Of a DNA stretch of 64,000 nucleotides, positions 12,054 through 23,976 are shown piece by piece (the stretch's first letter is position 1; the number at the start of each line of letters is the position of its first letter). The notes under the pieces were generated by a model, which saw nothing but the letters and a program-made list of their open reading frames with translations, did no database searches and was not told the DNA's origin. Position numbers and translations under genes: made by a program. The DNA is from Epichloe hybrida (Eukaryota; Ascomycota; Sordariomycetes; Hypocreales; Clavicipitaceae): assembly GCA_019022495.1 (NCBI GenBank), contig JAFEKR010000002.1, forward strand, positions 1,984,001 to 2,048,000, given 5' to 3'.

Positions 12054-12475
12054 AGGTCTTCAGATAAAGCCTACGATAAAACACGATTACAAACGCGATG
12101 CGGGAAGCTGCATGTTCAAACGAAGAGGGGATAACAAGAGTGGTGCCTCGGATTTGAGGCTGTAAATGAATATCCTCAACACATATAAAAGGGTTGTGGG
12201 GAGGTCACGTGACTAAGAGTCACGCTAGTCTTCGCACGGTTACGCTCGCGGCTGCGGTTAGCCCGCGCAGGCAACCCTCTGCAATTAAAGTGTGATAACT
12301 GTTAGACCGCGAAGCTAGGGTTTAATGTGTTCACATCTATTAAGGTATCTAACCCTATAAGAGAGTAAGGACTATAGTTTAAATACCTAAGTACCTTTAC
12401 TATTAGTAAGGTACTAATATAGTGCTAAAATATACTATAAAGTTATAGAGGTCTTAGAAAATAACTAGCTAGGGG
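12054..12475. other. Mixed-GC spacer with possible LTR fragment
   Basis: A GC-richer stretch (about 12060-12330) contains CACGTG and many CpG but no ORF. From 12291 a sequence starting TGTGATAACTG looks like the start of an LTR, but no second copy is in the window, so this is only a suspicion. Confidence 0.25.
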
Positions 12476-12737
12476 CAGAGTATTGTTTGTAGTGTAGTTA
12501 GTGTAGTTACTAACTACACTAACTATAAAAACTATAAATATAGTGTTAGTAAAAAAGTGGGCCTTTTTATTATATAAGGTTATTATAAGGATTAAAAGAA
12601 GGCTAGTTATATAGAAGCTTTTATTATTACTTATTTTACCTAATTAGTTATATAATTTATAAAATTTACCTTTTTTTAAGGATTTTACTATAACTAGGGT
12701 TATTTATAATATTATACCTTTTTAAAAATACTATTAT
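12476..12737 (+). mobile_element. Left end of a hAT-like CAGAGTATTG element (copy D), truncated
   Basis: Begins CAGAGTATTG, then the subterminal palindrome at about 12494-12526 (GTAGTTAGTGTAGTTA and its complement), then sequence shared with copies A, B and C. It is broken at 12738 by the LTR of the minus-strand Copia relic. The matching right end is not found. The preceding 8 bp, GCTAGGGG (12468-12475), are a weak match, allowing RIP changes, to the 8 bp after copy A. Confidence 0.6.
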
Positions 12738-13885
12738 TGTTAGTTACACCAAGGAACGTTACACTAGTGCAGAAGGGTCAAATTCAATAATAATAATGAA
12801 GTTAATAATAATAGCTAAGAAAAGAGAGAAGGAGAGAAATCTAGCTAGGAGAGAAGGTAAGCAAAAAGGGGGAAAAGTAAGGTAGTAGTGTAAAGCTACT
12901 ATAAGTAATGCGGGGTTACTTATAATATAGCTAATTGCATTATGTGCACCTCTTTAGTAAACTTACACTTTAGCTATAGCTAGAATAACTATTATCTAGA
13001 GGAAGTAATACTAGTAGTCTCTCTTTTCTTTATAGCTAAAGGAGCCTAAAAACATAATAAAAATCAAATTAAAGGAAAGTATATATAAGTAAATCCCTTT
13101 ATAGGAATCCATAGCTCTAATTAGCTATTATAGCCTTGGTTATTTTAATTAACCTAGTTATTATAATCTATACTTATATGCCTATTATATTAATCCTCCC
13201 CTTTACCTAACCTTATAGGTCTCTTAACCTAGCCTTTTATATAAATTATTAATTTATTTAAATTAATTAAGGTTAAAAGGGCTAAATTTAGCAATGCCTT
13301 TATTATTACATTAGCTAGGTTATTACTGCTATTAATCCACCTAACTTTATAGATTTCTCTTCTCTTATATAACTATTAAAGGGCTATAATATTAATTATA
13401 AGCTACTTCTCCTTTATTATACCTAGCTTTATAAGGTATTTATATAATAAGAAAGAGTCTATATAAAGGATTATTAGGATTTAAGGTATCTTTAATTAGT
13501 GTCACGGCTTGCACCAAAAGGTTAAGAACGAAGTAATAGCTAAGACTATCGCAGTCGCTACTAGATAAATACTAGCTAGGGGTAGGTGCGTGAAGGTTTT
13601 AATCTCTAACCTAGCACTAATAATATGCGTAGTCTTTAATAAATACCTTACTTTATAAGCACGTGGCTATCTTATAGCTAGCTAGCCTCTTTGTTATTCG
13701 CATGGCCTAAAAGGTTCTCTAAAGACCCGCTTCGATAAACATCCTATCTTTGACCTCTGCGCTCCTGACAATTAGTCTATAATTTAATAAAGGGTTGTAA
13801 ATATTGCGTACGCAATATTAGCACCTTAAACCATGCTATATAGCTTAGATATAAGTGCGCTATAGGTTATATGCTTACTCTTTGT
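12738..13885 (-). mobile_element. 3' end of a RIP-degraded Ty1/Copia element (RNase H, polypurine tract, LTR)
   Basis: On the minus strand, 13885-13776 and 13490-13260 together read as the end of a Copia RNase H domain. The first block has TKSKxxTxSALISKLY and IAYAI; the second has REIYKVRWI, then residues corresponding to the N-P-A-D-A-M-T-K motif. Both carry TAA/TAG stops. A purine-rich stretch (AAAGAAAAGAGAGA on the minus strand) precedes the LTR at 13010-12738. This 273-bp LTR matches the 280-bp LTRs at 52834 and 54903, so the nested 52.8-kb element belongs to this Copia family. The relic is split by a solo LTR at 13500-13770 and cut at 13886 by hAT-like copy A. Confidence 0.75.
13500..13770 (-). 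repeat. Solo Gypsy LTR (271 bp) with ATTAG duplication
   Basis: Begins TGTCACGGCTTGCACC and ends GCGCTCCTGACA, flanked by ATTAG at 13495-13499 and 13771-13775. Its reverse complement matches the 5' LTR of the Gypsy element at 46682-46951 along the full length, differing mainly by C-to-T/G-to-A changes. No internal region is attached, so it is a solo LTR left by LTR-LTR recombination. It interrupts the Copia RNase H relic. Confidence 0.85.
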
Positions 13886-15063
13886 CAGAGTATTGTTTGT
13901 AGTGTAGTTAGTGTAGTTTTTAGGAAAAATTTGTATTTATAGTGTAGTTTTTTTTTCTTATAGTTAATATATTGTAGTTTTTTTTTATAGTGTAGTATAT
14001 TATAGTTTTTTTTTGCTTGTAGTGTAGTGTAGTTAGTGTAGTTACTAACTACACTAACTATAAAAACTACAAATATAGTGTTAGTAAAAAAAAGTGGGCC
14101 TTTTTATTATATAATGTTATTATAAGGATTAAAAGAAAGCTAGTTATATAGAAGCTTTTATTATTACCTATTTTACTTAATTAGTTATAGAATTTATAAT
14201 ATTTACCTTTTTTAAGAATTTTACTATAACTAGGGTTATTTATAATATTATACCTTTTTAATAATACTATTATACTTATTACTTTATTTTACTAATATAA
14301 CTTTGAAATAGCCTTCTAATTATTTTATTTACTATTATTATTAATTATTTTATATTTTTATTATTAATTTAATTAAAAAATACCCTAAACTAATATAATT
14401 AAATTAAATTAGAAATCTAAATAAATAACTAGAAGTTAATAAAATATATACTTAGTACTTACATATTATTCTTAATATAATAAGAACTTAAAACAAGCTT
14501 AAACTATTTATTTACTATTTAAACTAATTAAATATTACTTTAAGCTTTATAATTCTAAAGCTTTAAGTTATATATAGTAACTTTATATATATTATTATGC
14601 GGTGCAGACCCGGAAGAGGGTCGGCGCCGGCCCGTTAACAGACGCAAGGGGGTTTTTCTTCCTAGCAAAGGGTTTTCCCTCTTGACTAAGCGGATGGAGT
14701 ACTAGGAACAGCTACATAGTTAGCTAGCTAGCGTAAAGAATATATATATATATATTATTACTATAATATATAAAGAAAGAATATAATAAACTAATATTTA
14801 TAATATATTAATAAATAACTAATAGTATTATTTTAATTACCCTATATAGCTTAATTAAGCTATAAAAAATAAGTTTAACTTATTTTTAAAAATAATACTA
14901 GGACTTAGTTTTATGTAATATACTATACTTATTATAAAAGGTAGTTAAAGTACTAGGACTAGCTATATAATTAGCTATTTAGTAAAAAGAATATATATAT
15001 ACTTATTATAAAAGCTTTAATAACCTTAATTACTATTATTACTATTATTTTACTTTTATTATT

Positions 15064-15259
15064 ATTATTACTATTATTACTATTATTACTATTATTACTA
15101 TTATTACTATTATTACTATTATTACTATTATTACTATTATTACTATTATTACTATTATTACTATTATTACTATTATTACTATTATTACTATTATTACTAT
15201 TATTACTATTATTACTATTATTACTATTATTACTATTATTACTATTATTACTATTATTT
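15064..15259. repeat. 9-bp minisatellite, unit ATTATTACT, about 22 copies
   Basis: Nearly perfect tandem units inside hAT-like copy A. The other copies have at most a trace of this motif at the same place, so the array expanded in this copy. Confidence 0.9.
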
Positions 15260-15418
15260 TACTTAAAGAATTATTATTTTAAAAAAACATAAAAAAGAAA
15301 ACATTTTTCTAATATTAATATTTTTAAAACCCTTAAAATACTAAGTTATTAAAAACTATAGCTTTTACTATAGTAATTTACTTATAATTACTAATATTTA
15401 TAATTTATTTATAATTTA

Positions 15419-15871
15419 TTTTATTTATTAGTTATTTATTAGTTATTTATTAGTTATTTATTAGTTATTTATTAGTTATTTATTAGTTATTTATTAGTTA
15501 TTTATTAGTTATTTATTAGTTATTTATTAGTTATTTATTAGTTATTTATTAGTTATTTATTAGTTATTTATTAGTTAGTTATTTATTAGTTGTTATTAGT
15601 TATTTATTAGTTATTTATTAGTTATTTATTAGTTAGTTATTTATTATTAGTTATTTATTAGTTTATTAGTTTTATTAGTTGTTATTAGTTATTATTTATT
15701 AGTTAGTTATTTATTATTTTATTAGTTATTTATTAGTTATTTATTAGTTATTTATTAGTTATTTATTAGTTATTTATTAGTTATTTATTAGTTATTTATT
15801 AGTTATTTATTAGTTATTTATTAGTTATTTATTAGTTATTTATTAGTTATTTATTAGTTATTTATTAGTTA
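15419..15871. repeat. 11-bp minisatellite, unit TTAGTTATTTA, about 40 copies
   Basis: A long array inside copy A, regular at both ends and irregular at 15580-15720, where shortened units occur. Copies B and C have only two or three related units at the equivalent position. Confidence 0.9.
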
Positions 15872-16006
15872 TCTTTTATTAAACTTTAACACTAATAGTA
15901 TTATAAGTAATATTAGTAATATAAGCTATTATAAGCTATTATAAGCTATTTTTTTATTTACTATAAATACTATAAAATACTACATGTAGTGTAGTGCAAA
16001 GCTCTG

Positions 16007-17047
16007 GTTAGATATAGCAGCCTCATATCTTAGGCATTACTATTACCGCAATGTCTTCCCTCTTCGAGGCTTCGTTGCGAGATCCTTGGCACTTGGGGCA
16101 AAGACAATCTTTTGCCCTCGTATGTATAGCCTCGTTATTCCACAGGTGGATGAATAGTCTAGATAGCTAAATTCATCATCATCACTTTCCACACCGTCTC
16201 ACACCCTCTAGCTATCTTATGTATGTATGTCAGCCCCCTTCTTATCTCCTTGCTATCTTACATTAGCCCCCAACTGCTGTGCACTACAACTAATGCTTTG
16301 GGCAAAGCCCAAGCCCTTACAACAGGAGATACGTAGGCAAAATTACTAGTACATTTACGGCCTATTATTAGCCTGTTTACAAATGTATACATAAGCAAAA
16401 GTCCCTTTAGTCCACTTATATCTAATTGGCCACAGATAGACCCTGGTGAACGTGACTCCACAAAGCCTATGTAAGGAGATATCTTGCCACCGAGAGCGAC
16501 GATACAAACGCGCGAGTCAATTTGGCGATCTGCCGTCCCAATATGCAAAGAAGGGATCGGTACGCGTAGTCAAGGCCGCTGCCACAGTTGTTCGAGCGAG
16601 ACCAAAGACCGATACACTCGGCATCGGGAAAGGAACGCACCCCGCTTACGGCACTTCAAAGACCCGTCTGCACTTTTGCGCAACACCACATAGCAAACGA
16701 TCACAGGGAAAGCGTCGGCATCCGACTGAGCCAATTTTCCATCCAACTTTTGGACATGGGAGTCTGGAGAGCCTGCTCGTTCGGATCCGTACTGGGGGCC
16801 CTGGCGAGCCTGTTACGTTACTGTAATGTGAGGTGAGGGATCTGACGATCCTGTGGATGTTGACGAGCCTGTTGAAGGGTCTCCTGATGTGAACTTTTTT
16901 TTTTGCCGTCAAGGTTCACAACACTACTCACCGACTAATATCTGAGGAGCTATTATTTTTATAGCTAATCACAAGAGACTAAACGGTTCCTTACCTTCGC
17001 AGGGAGTGTCCAAACGTGCAGATCAGATACGTTCATGTAGTACTGAC
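16007..17047. other. Gene-free transition out of the AT-rich island
   Basis: Normal to slightly AT-rich composition. Several overlapping ORFs up to 126 codons (16258-16836) occur on both strands, with no domain, no repeat match in the window and no splice-supported extension. I cannot name a gene here. Confidence 0.35.
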
Positions 17048-17227
17048 GTAGCGACTAGGCCTAAAACAGAAGGGTAAACCCTGAACCTGTAATATTACGA
17101 AAGGTAATACTCCGTAATAATAAAGTCCCCTGTTTTACCCTGTTTTAATACGTTTCACGCATTACATAAAGCAGAGAAAATAAGTGTAGGAGTGCCTCCT
17201 CTGTTTTAGGCTTAGCCTAGTTGCTAC
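17048..17227. mobile_element. About 180-bp palindromic MITE-like element upstream of the carboxylesterase
   Basis: The arms at 17048-17070 (GTAGCGACTAGGCCTAAAACAGA) and 17200-17227 are inverted repeats of each other, apart from one substitution and a 4-5-nt insertion in the right arm. The interior contains smaller inverted pieces (AATATTACGAAAGGTAATA). No ORF. The target duplication is not clear. Its right end is about 360 bp before the esterase start. Confidence 0.5.
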
Positions 17228-17588
17228 TGCGCATTCGATCTTTTGCCACTGCGCGTTTAGTTACTCCTTCGCAGGATGCTTCAGTGAAGGTCGATTTCAC
17301 AGCATCGCATGATTTACATCTACCGCCATTTGCTGCAATGTCCCAAATGTCCTTTGTCGTGTTCACTGCTGACGGCTGTCCCGGCATGTAAAGCAACTTG
17401 GACGAATTGGGGAGCTCAACAGGCAGTAGTGATTCATGCCGGGAATTCCGTCAGCTGAGAGGGAGGGTCAAGGAACGACTTGACCGGTCGGTATAAATAG
17501 GTATGTAGGCAACTTGGACCGTTCTCTACAACTCGACTCTTTGCCAGGTACTGAGAATCACTGAAAACGTTTCCTTCTCCTCTCGACC

Positions 17589-19401
17589 ATGAAGTTGTCC
17601 TATATCCAGCTCCCGATCCTCCATGCTGCCCTCATAGCATGCAGCAGGATCTCACCACCGACGGCCACGGTGGTCTCCGGGCCAATCTTCGGCGCTGCTG
17701 CTGATTTACCCGGCGCACCCGGACCGGTCAACAAGTTCTTAGGCATACCTTATGCTGAGAAGCCTGAGCGGTTTGCGCTTCCGCAACCACCCAGGAAATG
17801 GAAGGATCCGAAAGATGCGACTGCCTTTGGTAGTTCGTGCCATCAGCTTGCAGTCACCATTGGTATGTTTCGCATCGAGCCTGGTGCGGCTGATGAAATC
17901 ATAGGTCAACTTACGTGGCTTTTCAGATGTCGGTCCAGACCAAGACCTAGTTGATTATCTTCGTACGTATCCCAAAGAGAGCGAAGACTGTCTTTTTATA
18001 AATGCCTTCGCTCCGGCGACACCAGGCCCGCCTGGCGGTCGCGCGGTGGTATTATTCTTCCATGGGGGCGGGTGGTCACTGAGCAACGGCCTCTTCGATC
18101 TTTCGGGCTTTGCGGGATACGAAGATATCGTTGCCTTTACATTCAACTATCGGACGAACAGTGTGTACATTCTCCAAGAGACCGCTGGGACCCGGGCGCG
18201 GTACTAATGTTAGAACACATAGTATTCGGCTTCCCAAACGCGGGTGACATACCTGTTGGAGAAAGAAATCTCGGTCTTTTTGATCAGCGACTTGCGCTGC
18301 AGTGGGTTCAACAAAACGCGAAGGCCTTTGGCGGCGATCCCTCAAAGGTAACTGTCTGGGGACTGTCTGCCGGATCTTTGTCAATCGACATACTCATGCA
18401 CGCGTATGCCGGTGTCGAGAAGCCCCCATTTCGTGGTGCCATCATGTCAAGCGGCGAGTATTCATTCAGCATGTGGGGTTTCGTTGCCGACCCCCGTGAC
18501 ACTTCACAATGGGATAATATAGCCAAGGCAGCCGGATGCAACCGCAACAAGATTCAGTGTCTTCGAGAATTGTCACCCGAAAAGCTTCTCGACGCAGCCG
18601 TGAAAGCCGGCGCAAGGTTCATGCCGATTCAAGACAACAAGGCGGTTCCCTCTGGTCGAGCCACAGCATGGAGACAAGGCAAGGTGGCCAAGGTGCCTCT
18701 GCTGGCAGGCACAACCGCTCAAGAAGGCCGCAGCCTCGTTAATCCGCACATCTCCTTGGAGAAGTTTGATCAAGTATATCTCGCAGCGCCCCTGGTGACC
18801 AAGCAAAATCGCGATGCCATCTATGAGTACTACAGAAAGCAGTCGAATGTAAAGAGCAATTTTGAACTGGCGAGTATGATTTATACCGACCTGCTATGGC
18901 AGTGTGTGAGTTGTCGTCCTAGCCCTAGCCTCTCTGCTGGTTCGCGTGTGGCTAACTCGGATGAAGCCCATGAGGAAGTTAACCACCATCTCTTCGTCCA
19001 TAAATAATCCAACCTGGCGATACTACTTCAACATATCCATGACGGAAATGCTCCCCGAGAAATACCAGTTTCTCGGCAAATTTCACGGCATTGACATCCG
19101 TCTTCTCTTCGGTTCACCTACGTACCATGGCTCCTCGTCTGCAGGTGGAATTTACACACCGGTCTTGTCGAGGTTTCTCACCTATTGGCGCGGAGCCATT
19201 GGCAAATTTGTCCGTGATCCGAGCGGAGGACCGGGATGGCCGACCGTGGGCTCACCCTCTGCACCGTTTGACATTGTCTCTCTGGGAGACGTGGGGAGTG
19301 TGCATTCTGCCGGCGCGACACCGATGAACCAGACAGAGGTTGATGTACGTTGCGGTGTTTTGTGGGACGTCTTGGATAGAATTGAGAAGCGTACTGGATA
19401 G
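17589..19401 (+). CDS. Secreted type-B carboxylesterase/lipase
   Basis: Exons 17589-17862, 17927-18160, 18223-18905 and 18967-19401 (introns 64, 62 and 61 nt; branch sites such as TACTAAT visible) give 541 residues, normal for the family. A hydrophobic N-terminus (MKLSYIQLPILHAALIACS) is a probable secretion signal. Alpha/beta-hydrolase landmarks in order: FLGIPYAEKP, SEDCLFINAF, oxyanion-hole HGGGW, nucleophile elbow GLSAGS, acidic residue in TTAQEG, CP-x-R junction, and catalytic His in FHGID. The triad Ser-Glu-His is therefore complete. Such enzymes hydrolyse carboxylic esters of lipids or plant/insect metabolites; the substrate cannot be inferred. A TATAAATAG box (about 17492-17500) sits roughly 90 bp before the start. 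The gene lies between a MITE and rpa3. Confidence 0.9.
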
Positions 19402-19857
19402 AAACCTGCAGTGGTTTCTCATCAGTTACAAGGGCGGCAAATACAACAAATAATGACTCACTTCTTGTCTGTACTAGCTCAGGGTCCGGCAAGTTGTTGC
19501 TGCCATATGACTCAACGCCGTCTTGATAGCACATTGATAGCACCACTATCTAGCTCAAAGGAAGTGTGTCAATAGATGGGCCGACCACCTTGGTTGGCCG
19601 CCTGAACACTTCCAATTGAACACGGCAGATCACGTGCTGGCGCGACTACCCCGCGCGCCTTGATCGCGTTCCTACAAACCATCACGTCACCCAGTATTAT
19701 GATCGATGGTCAGCCTGTCTTTAGGAAACTAATCTTTCTTCCGTGACAACGACTTAGAACATACATTGGTCGTCTCAAATCTCCGCTCCTCAACTTCTCA
19801 ACCAAGGAAATCTTTTGTCGGGCATCCCCCCCCCTTTCCTTCTTTCAAAGCACCACG

Positions 19858-20355
19858 ATGTCTGAGCAACTTTCGGCACCCCGCATCACGGCCTCGTATC
19901 TGGAAAATTTCCAGGGCCGCCACGTTACCATCGTCGGCAAGGTGACACAACTTAGAGGCGAGCAAGCGACCATTGATGCTGATGGCGTTGTGACTTTGGC
20001 TTTGAACCGGGTTCGTGGCCGACAAAATTTCCATCGCCTCGTGCCACAGCATGCGTCGGTTGTCTGACCAACCTGGCACACACGGCAGGATGTAGGGCTG
20101 ACATGCTCCAGGACGCTCACCTGACAAACGGCAACGCCGTCCAAGTCATCGGGAAAGTCGCTCCTGATTTATCTGTCAAGGTTCTTAGCGCGAAAGATCT
20201 CGGCCCAAACGTTGGTAGGTGCAACTGTCATTCAAGGCTATCCGAAACCTACACACCTCGTTTGTCACTAACTTCGGATTCCAGATATGAAACTTTGCAG
20301 TGCTGTTGTAGAGGTCACGCATCGACACAAAGATATATTCGTGTCTGAAGGTTGA
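19858..20355 (+). CDS. rpa3: Replication protein A small subunit (RPA14/Rfa3-like)
   Basis: Third subunit of the RPA single-stranded-DNA-binding heterotrimer used in replication and repair. Exons 19858-20010, 20112-20214 and 20285-20355 (introns 101 and 70 nt) encode 108 residues, the expected size. The protein is one OB fold: SAPRITASYLENFQGRHVTIVGKV at the start, LTNGNAVQVIGKV in the middle, and the closing VVEVTHRHKDIFVSEG. The donor of the first intron is GTTCGT, which is unusual, but both joins preserve frame and family alignment. The final exon is only 71 nt and could be missed by automatic annotation. Confidence 0.9.
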
Positions 20356-20758
20356 AGCAAAACAATCATAACGATTAGTGCAACGGCTCGTCACATGATT
20401 TTACGATTGATGGATGGAGTGGCTGTGGCTAGTAGCATGTTTGTTGTGTGCCATGTTGGACAAGCCATTGCTTATACGTTCGAAGACCACAATGCTAGCT
20501 CGCGCCCTTCTTCGTCTCTTAACACGCAAGGTTAATCGGCTCAATCATCTTGATTTCCTCTATCGCGGCGCGCCCCGACCTTGATGCTGATCGCATATCG
20601 CTTTCGGCCATCTCTCCAATAGAGGCCTCACGTACAGTGCGGCCTGCTACCTATGTGCAACCGCTTTATCATGTCGCCTTATTCAACTCCTCGCGATCCC
20701 AAGCCCATAGTCATCATCACAAACACGTTAGTCACGAACAATCGCACCTGGCTCCATC
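20356..20758. other. Convergent intergenic region
   Basis: Between the stops of rpa3 and the carboxypeptidase gene; expected to hold both 3' UTRs. One 70-codon ORF (20550-20762) has no supporting signature. Confidence 0.45.
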
Positions 20759-22362
20759 TTAACTCATGTTCTGGAACAGGTACATGGCACCCGCAAAGCT
20801 TTCCTCTCCAGAGGGGATGATCTGGTCAGGTGGCAGAACAAAACCGTAGCGGCCGGTATCGCGTAGCTCAATAGTGAAGACATTGTCTCCCTTCAATTCA
20901 TCCTTGACCCAATCAACAGAGCTGCCGGCAGTTTGGTAGATGGTGCTGCAAATGGGACCGTACTCGAAGCTGGTCCCGTGGACGTTGCGAATAGCGTCGA
21001 CTGCGCCCCGAGCAAGAGATTGAAGAGCGCTGTCGTTTGGTGGCCGGGCGCTACACGAGTAACCGTAGGCTGTGATTTCGGTCAGCAATCGTGTTCTTCA
21101 CATTGCCTTTTTTGGCACAGAGCACCACAGGTTTTGTCTTCAAGGATCGCTACTCACGGGTCATGAAGAGCTGGGAGTAAGAGTGCCAGTCAATGTAAAG
21201 CTTAAGCCCTTGCTGGTTCTTGACTTTCCGAAGGAAGGTGGAAAGCGACTTGAGCTCGGTGGTACTTCCAGGAGAGGATCCGCGATAGGTTTCGGAGCAT
21301 GGGTTGGTAGAGGAGCCTTGGCCACTCCATTGGTAAGGCCAGTTACGGTTCACGTCAGTACCAACACAGTTGGATCCCTGGTGGGAATCGCGGTTCTTTC
21401 GCCACATGCGGTCAGTTGTCTGGCTGTATTTGAAACCTGCCCAAACATTGTCAGCGGCCATGCATCCCGTCGGGCAGCCAGCTGGGTGGCAGCATGGGTC
21501 AGAGCGAGCGAGTACTGACCGTCGACATTGACGATTGGCAGCATGTAGAAGTCATACTTGTCAACGACGGCCTTGATGGCGCTATCGGTGCTGTACTTGG
21601 TGATGAGCTCGTTGGCCATGTACTCGACGGTCTGCAGAAAAGCGTCAGTCTTCCCATAGTCTTCCGAGTTCGCGATCCACTCGTGGTTGTGGTCGAGAAG
21701 GGCTCCCTCCAGCTCACCATGGCGACGATCCATTCTCGGGCGTGGACGGTGCCGTGGAAAACAACAGCAGGCTTCTTACCAGCACCGCCACTGCCAAAGA
21801 TGTGCAGTCCCGTGATGGGGCTACCGGCTCCCGAGTTTCCAGAAGTGATGACTTTGACGTTGCTGGAATATTTGGATGCGATATCCCGCATCCAGGTCAG
21901 GTGGTCAGCATAGGGGTGGTATGAATTGAACCAAGTGGCGTTGGCCGATCCCTCTGTGCGGCAAGAAGGTCAGTGTCGGTCTTTTCCCGTGGAATCGCAT
22001 CCCACGCTCGTTGGCGTTGGCCGTTGGCGTTGACGGTACTGACCAGCATATCGTTGGAAAGCAGCTTCCTTGCAAATGGAATCGGACAAGTTTTCGTGCA
22101 TAATATCAAACTTCTGGCCCTTCATGGCCTTCTCAAAGGCGCTCAGCTGTTCTGGGCCAACTTGAACGTCGGCAAAGGCACCCTTCTTGGATGGCGGCTG
22201 CCAGACCTCGAGGTTCAACCGGTCGACGAGCTTCCCAATGCGAGACCCGTCGTCAACAACCGGAATGCGAAAGACCTTGTGTCCCTCATAAGACACCGGA
22301 CCCCGCGCAGTCACAGCCGTGGCCGCAGCCAAAAGAGATGACACGAGAGAAATACTCTTCAT
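20759..22362 (-). CDS. Secreted zinc carboxypeptidase, M14A family
   Basis: Five exons on the minus strand: 22362-22044, 21953-21718, 21631-21520, 21436-21158 and 21069-20759 (introns 83-90 nt), giving 418 residues, typical of fungal prepro-carboxypeptidase A. Signal peptide [19 protein letters not shown], then an activation propeptide ([18 protein letters not shown]) and the peptidase domain from about residue 115. Zinc ligands: HAREW (H-x-x-E) and the His in YIDWHSYSQ. Substrate-carboxylate Arg/Asn: [10 protein letters not shown]. Catalytic Glu: [13 protein letters not shown]. All active-site residues are present. The enzyme should remove C-terminal, probably hydrophobic, residues from peptides outside the cell. 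Homologues in insect-pathogenic Hypocreales are induced on host cuticle, but that role is only an inference here. Confidence 0.93.
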
Positions 22363-23976
22363 CGTCGTGACACAAAGAATGAAGAGCGCTATGAATAAAA
22401 GAGGGATTGAGGAAATCCCCTATTGCTGGAATATTCTTGTATTCCTCCGCGGCTGCAACATCTTGGCTCCAAGAAACGGGACCATGGCCCCCCCCCCTCT
22501 TTATATTTCGATGCGTTGCCCACTGGTGGTGCAAACCACGGACAAGGGTCGCACATGCCGAAAAATACAAAAGCAATCATGTTCACCCACCCGTGTTTGG
22601 ATTAAGAATAAGCGAAGACGAATCGGCGAAGCGTTGGCTCGTTTTGGGGGGGGGGGGGGGAGGCGAATCAAACCAGGTCGAACTACAGCCAGCTGAGAAG
22701 GTCGCCGCAGATAGGAAGCCGCCAACCTTCCGTTCTTGGCAGACAAAGCGATCAAACCTGTTGGATACAGCCATCGAGAGTGCGGGGAAGGCAACAACGT
22801 CCGTTCTATTATATTTGCGGGGGAAGTGCGATGCTGCCATCGCCAGGCCTGCCAGCCTGCCTGCTAGGAACAGAGCTATTCCTGGAGATCATGATTGAAA
22901 CTGGTCTGCCCGTTGTAGCCTTCCAAGTCCACGAGGCAAGAAGGCCAAAGTAACACCAAGAAACCCGGGGGTTGTAATGATTGGTGCTCGTATTACTCAG
23001 TCGTCCATTGTCCGCCCCCAACAAGGGCCATGTTTTGTTCCGCCCGACGCCAACTCCGAGAAGGTCTAGGCAACTTGGGAAAATGCCGATGGCCTTTTCC
23101 CCCCCTTTTTTTTTTCCCGGCTGGCGCGGCTGGGTATCAGGCCAAGGTACGGAAGGGTGTGACCCTACCAAGCGCCAGTGCCAGGTCTGTCTTATCGGCC
23201 TGCCGAATCCAGATGCAGCTGCATAACATGCACGCACGGCTCATGATTGAATCGTGACGAGGTTTCATTGGCTGGCAGCGAGCAGTGACGGCGGCGTTGC
23301 ATGGAAACAAGGTCCCTCCTCCACGGGCCGTTGGCTGTTCCCCAGTCAGGCAGCTAGCTATATTCATCCTGCTCGGCCTTTATCACGACGAGGTCGATTG
23401 CCTCGTTTCTTCTCACTGGCGTCCATGTCGGCTTCTGTCCGGGCACTCGGGCGCGATCAACAAGACACGCTTCTTGCCTCTCGTGTGAGTTGATACATGA
23501 TTACATAGTTGGTTAGTTAGTCTTATTTAGGCGGGTTAAGCTACATTCCGGTGTATCTCTTCTTCCGCCTACAAATGTGGTACTATGAGAATCCCTGCCG
23601 TGCATGGCAAAATCCGCGCCTCCAGACTGGCCAGTAAATAAATGATGAGCTCTCCCTCTAAAGCCAGGCCATCTGGCTAAGTATCCGGCTCGGGTCCGTT
23701 AACAACTCTAGTTCTGCACTCTAGATGGTCTCCCATCGCTCGTCGGGCCGTGACTTTCCCCGAACCTGCTGGCATGTATAAAATCCATCATTCGATGAAA
23801 CAATAACGGCGTCCCTGAAGTAATAGGTCACGTGCAGCTTCCGTTGTGCGACGGCGGCTCCATCGTAAAAAAAGAAGAAAAAAGGGGGAAAAAAAAGGGG
23901 GGGGGGAAGGTATTAGACTACAAATACGTAAAGGAGCTCGTATTTATACACAGTTTGTACACATTAATCCCATACC
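22363..23976. other. Intergenic region upstream of the carboxypeptidase
   Basis: About 1.6 kb with homopolymer runs (C8 near 22490, G13 near 22646, C-T run near 23100, G run near 23900) and no credible ORF. Contains the carboxypeptidase promoter and the RhoGAP 3' UTR. Confidence 0.4.

Larger units (their letters stand above)
13886..16006 (+). mobile_element. hAT-like CAGAGTATTG element, copy A, with two minisatellites
   Basis: Starts CAGAGTATTG at 13886 and ends in GCAAAGCTCTG at 16006, a diverged form of the inverted CAATACTCTG end. It shares the subterminal palindrome (about 14029-14062) and long colinear AT-rich sequence with copies B and C. Apart from a block at 14598-14715 it is almost entirely A+T. 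It holds a 9-bp array at about 15064-15259 and an 11-bp array at about 15419-15871. No transposase ORF. The flanking 8-mers (CTCTTTGT on the left, GTTAGATA on the right) do not match, so one side may have been rearranged. Confidence 0.65.

Noticed and set aside
15064..15871. Regular repeat arrays that could be mistaken for CRISPR
   Set aside because: Units are 9 and 11 bp in tandem without spacers, in a fungal genome.
16258..16836. Overlapping ORFs between the hAT-like copy A and the esterase
   Set aside because: No domain, no start context or splice support, and competing ORFs on both strands.
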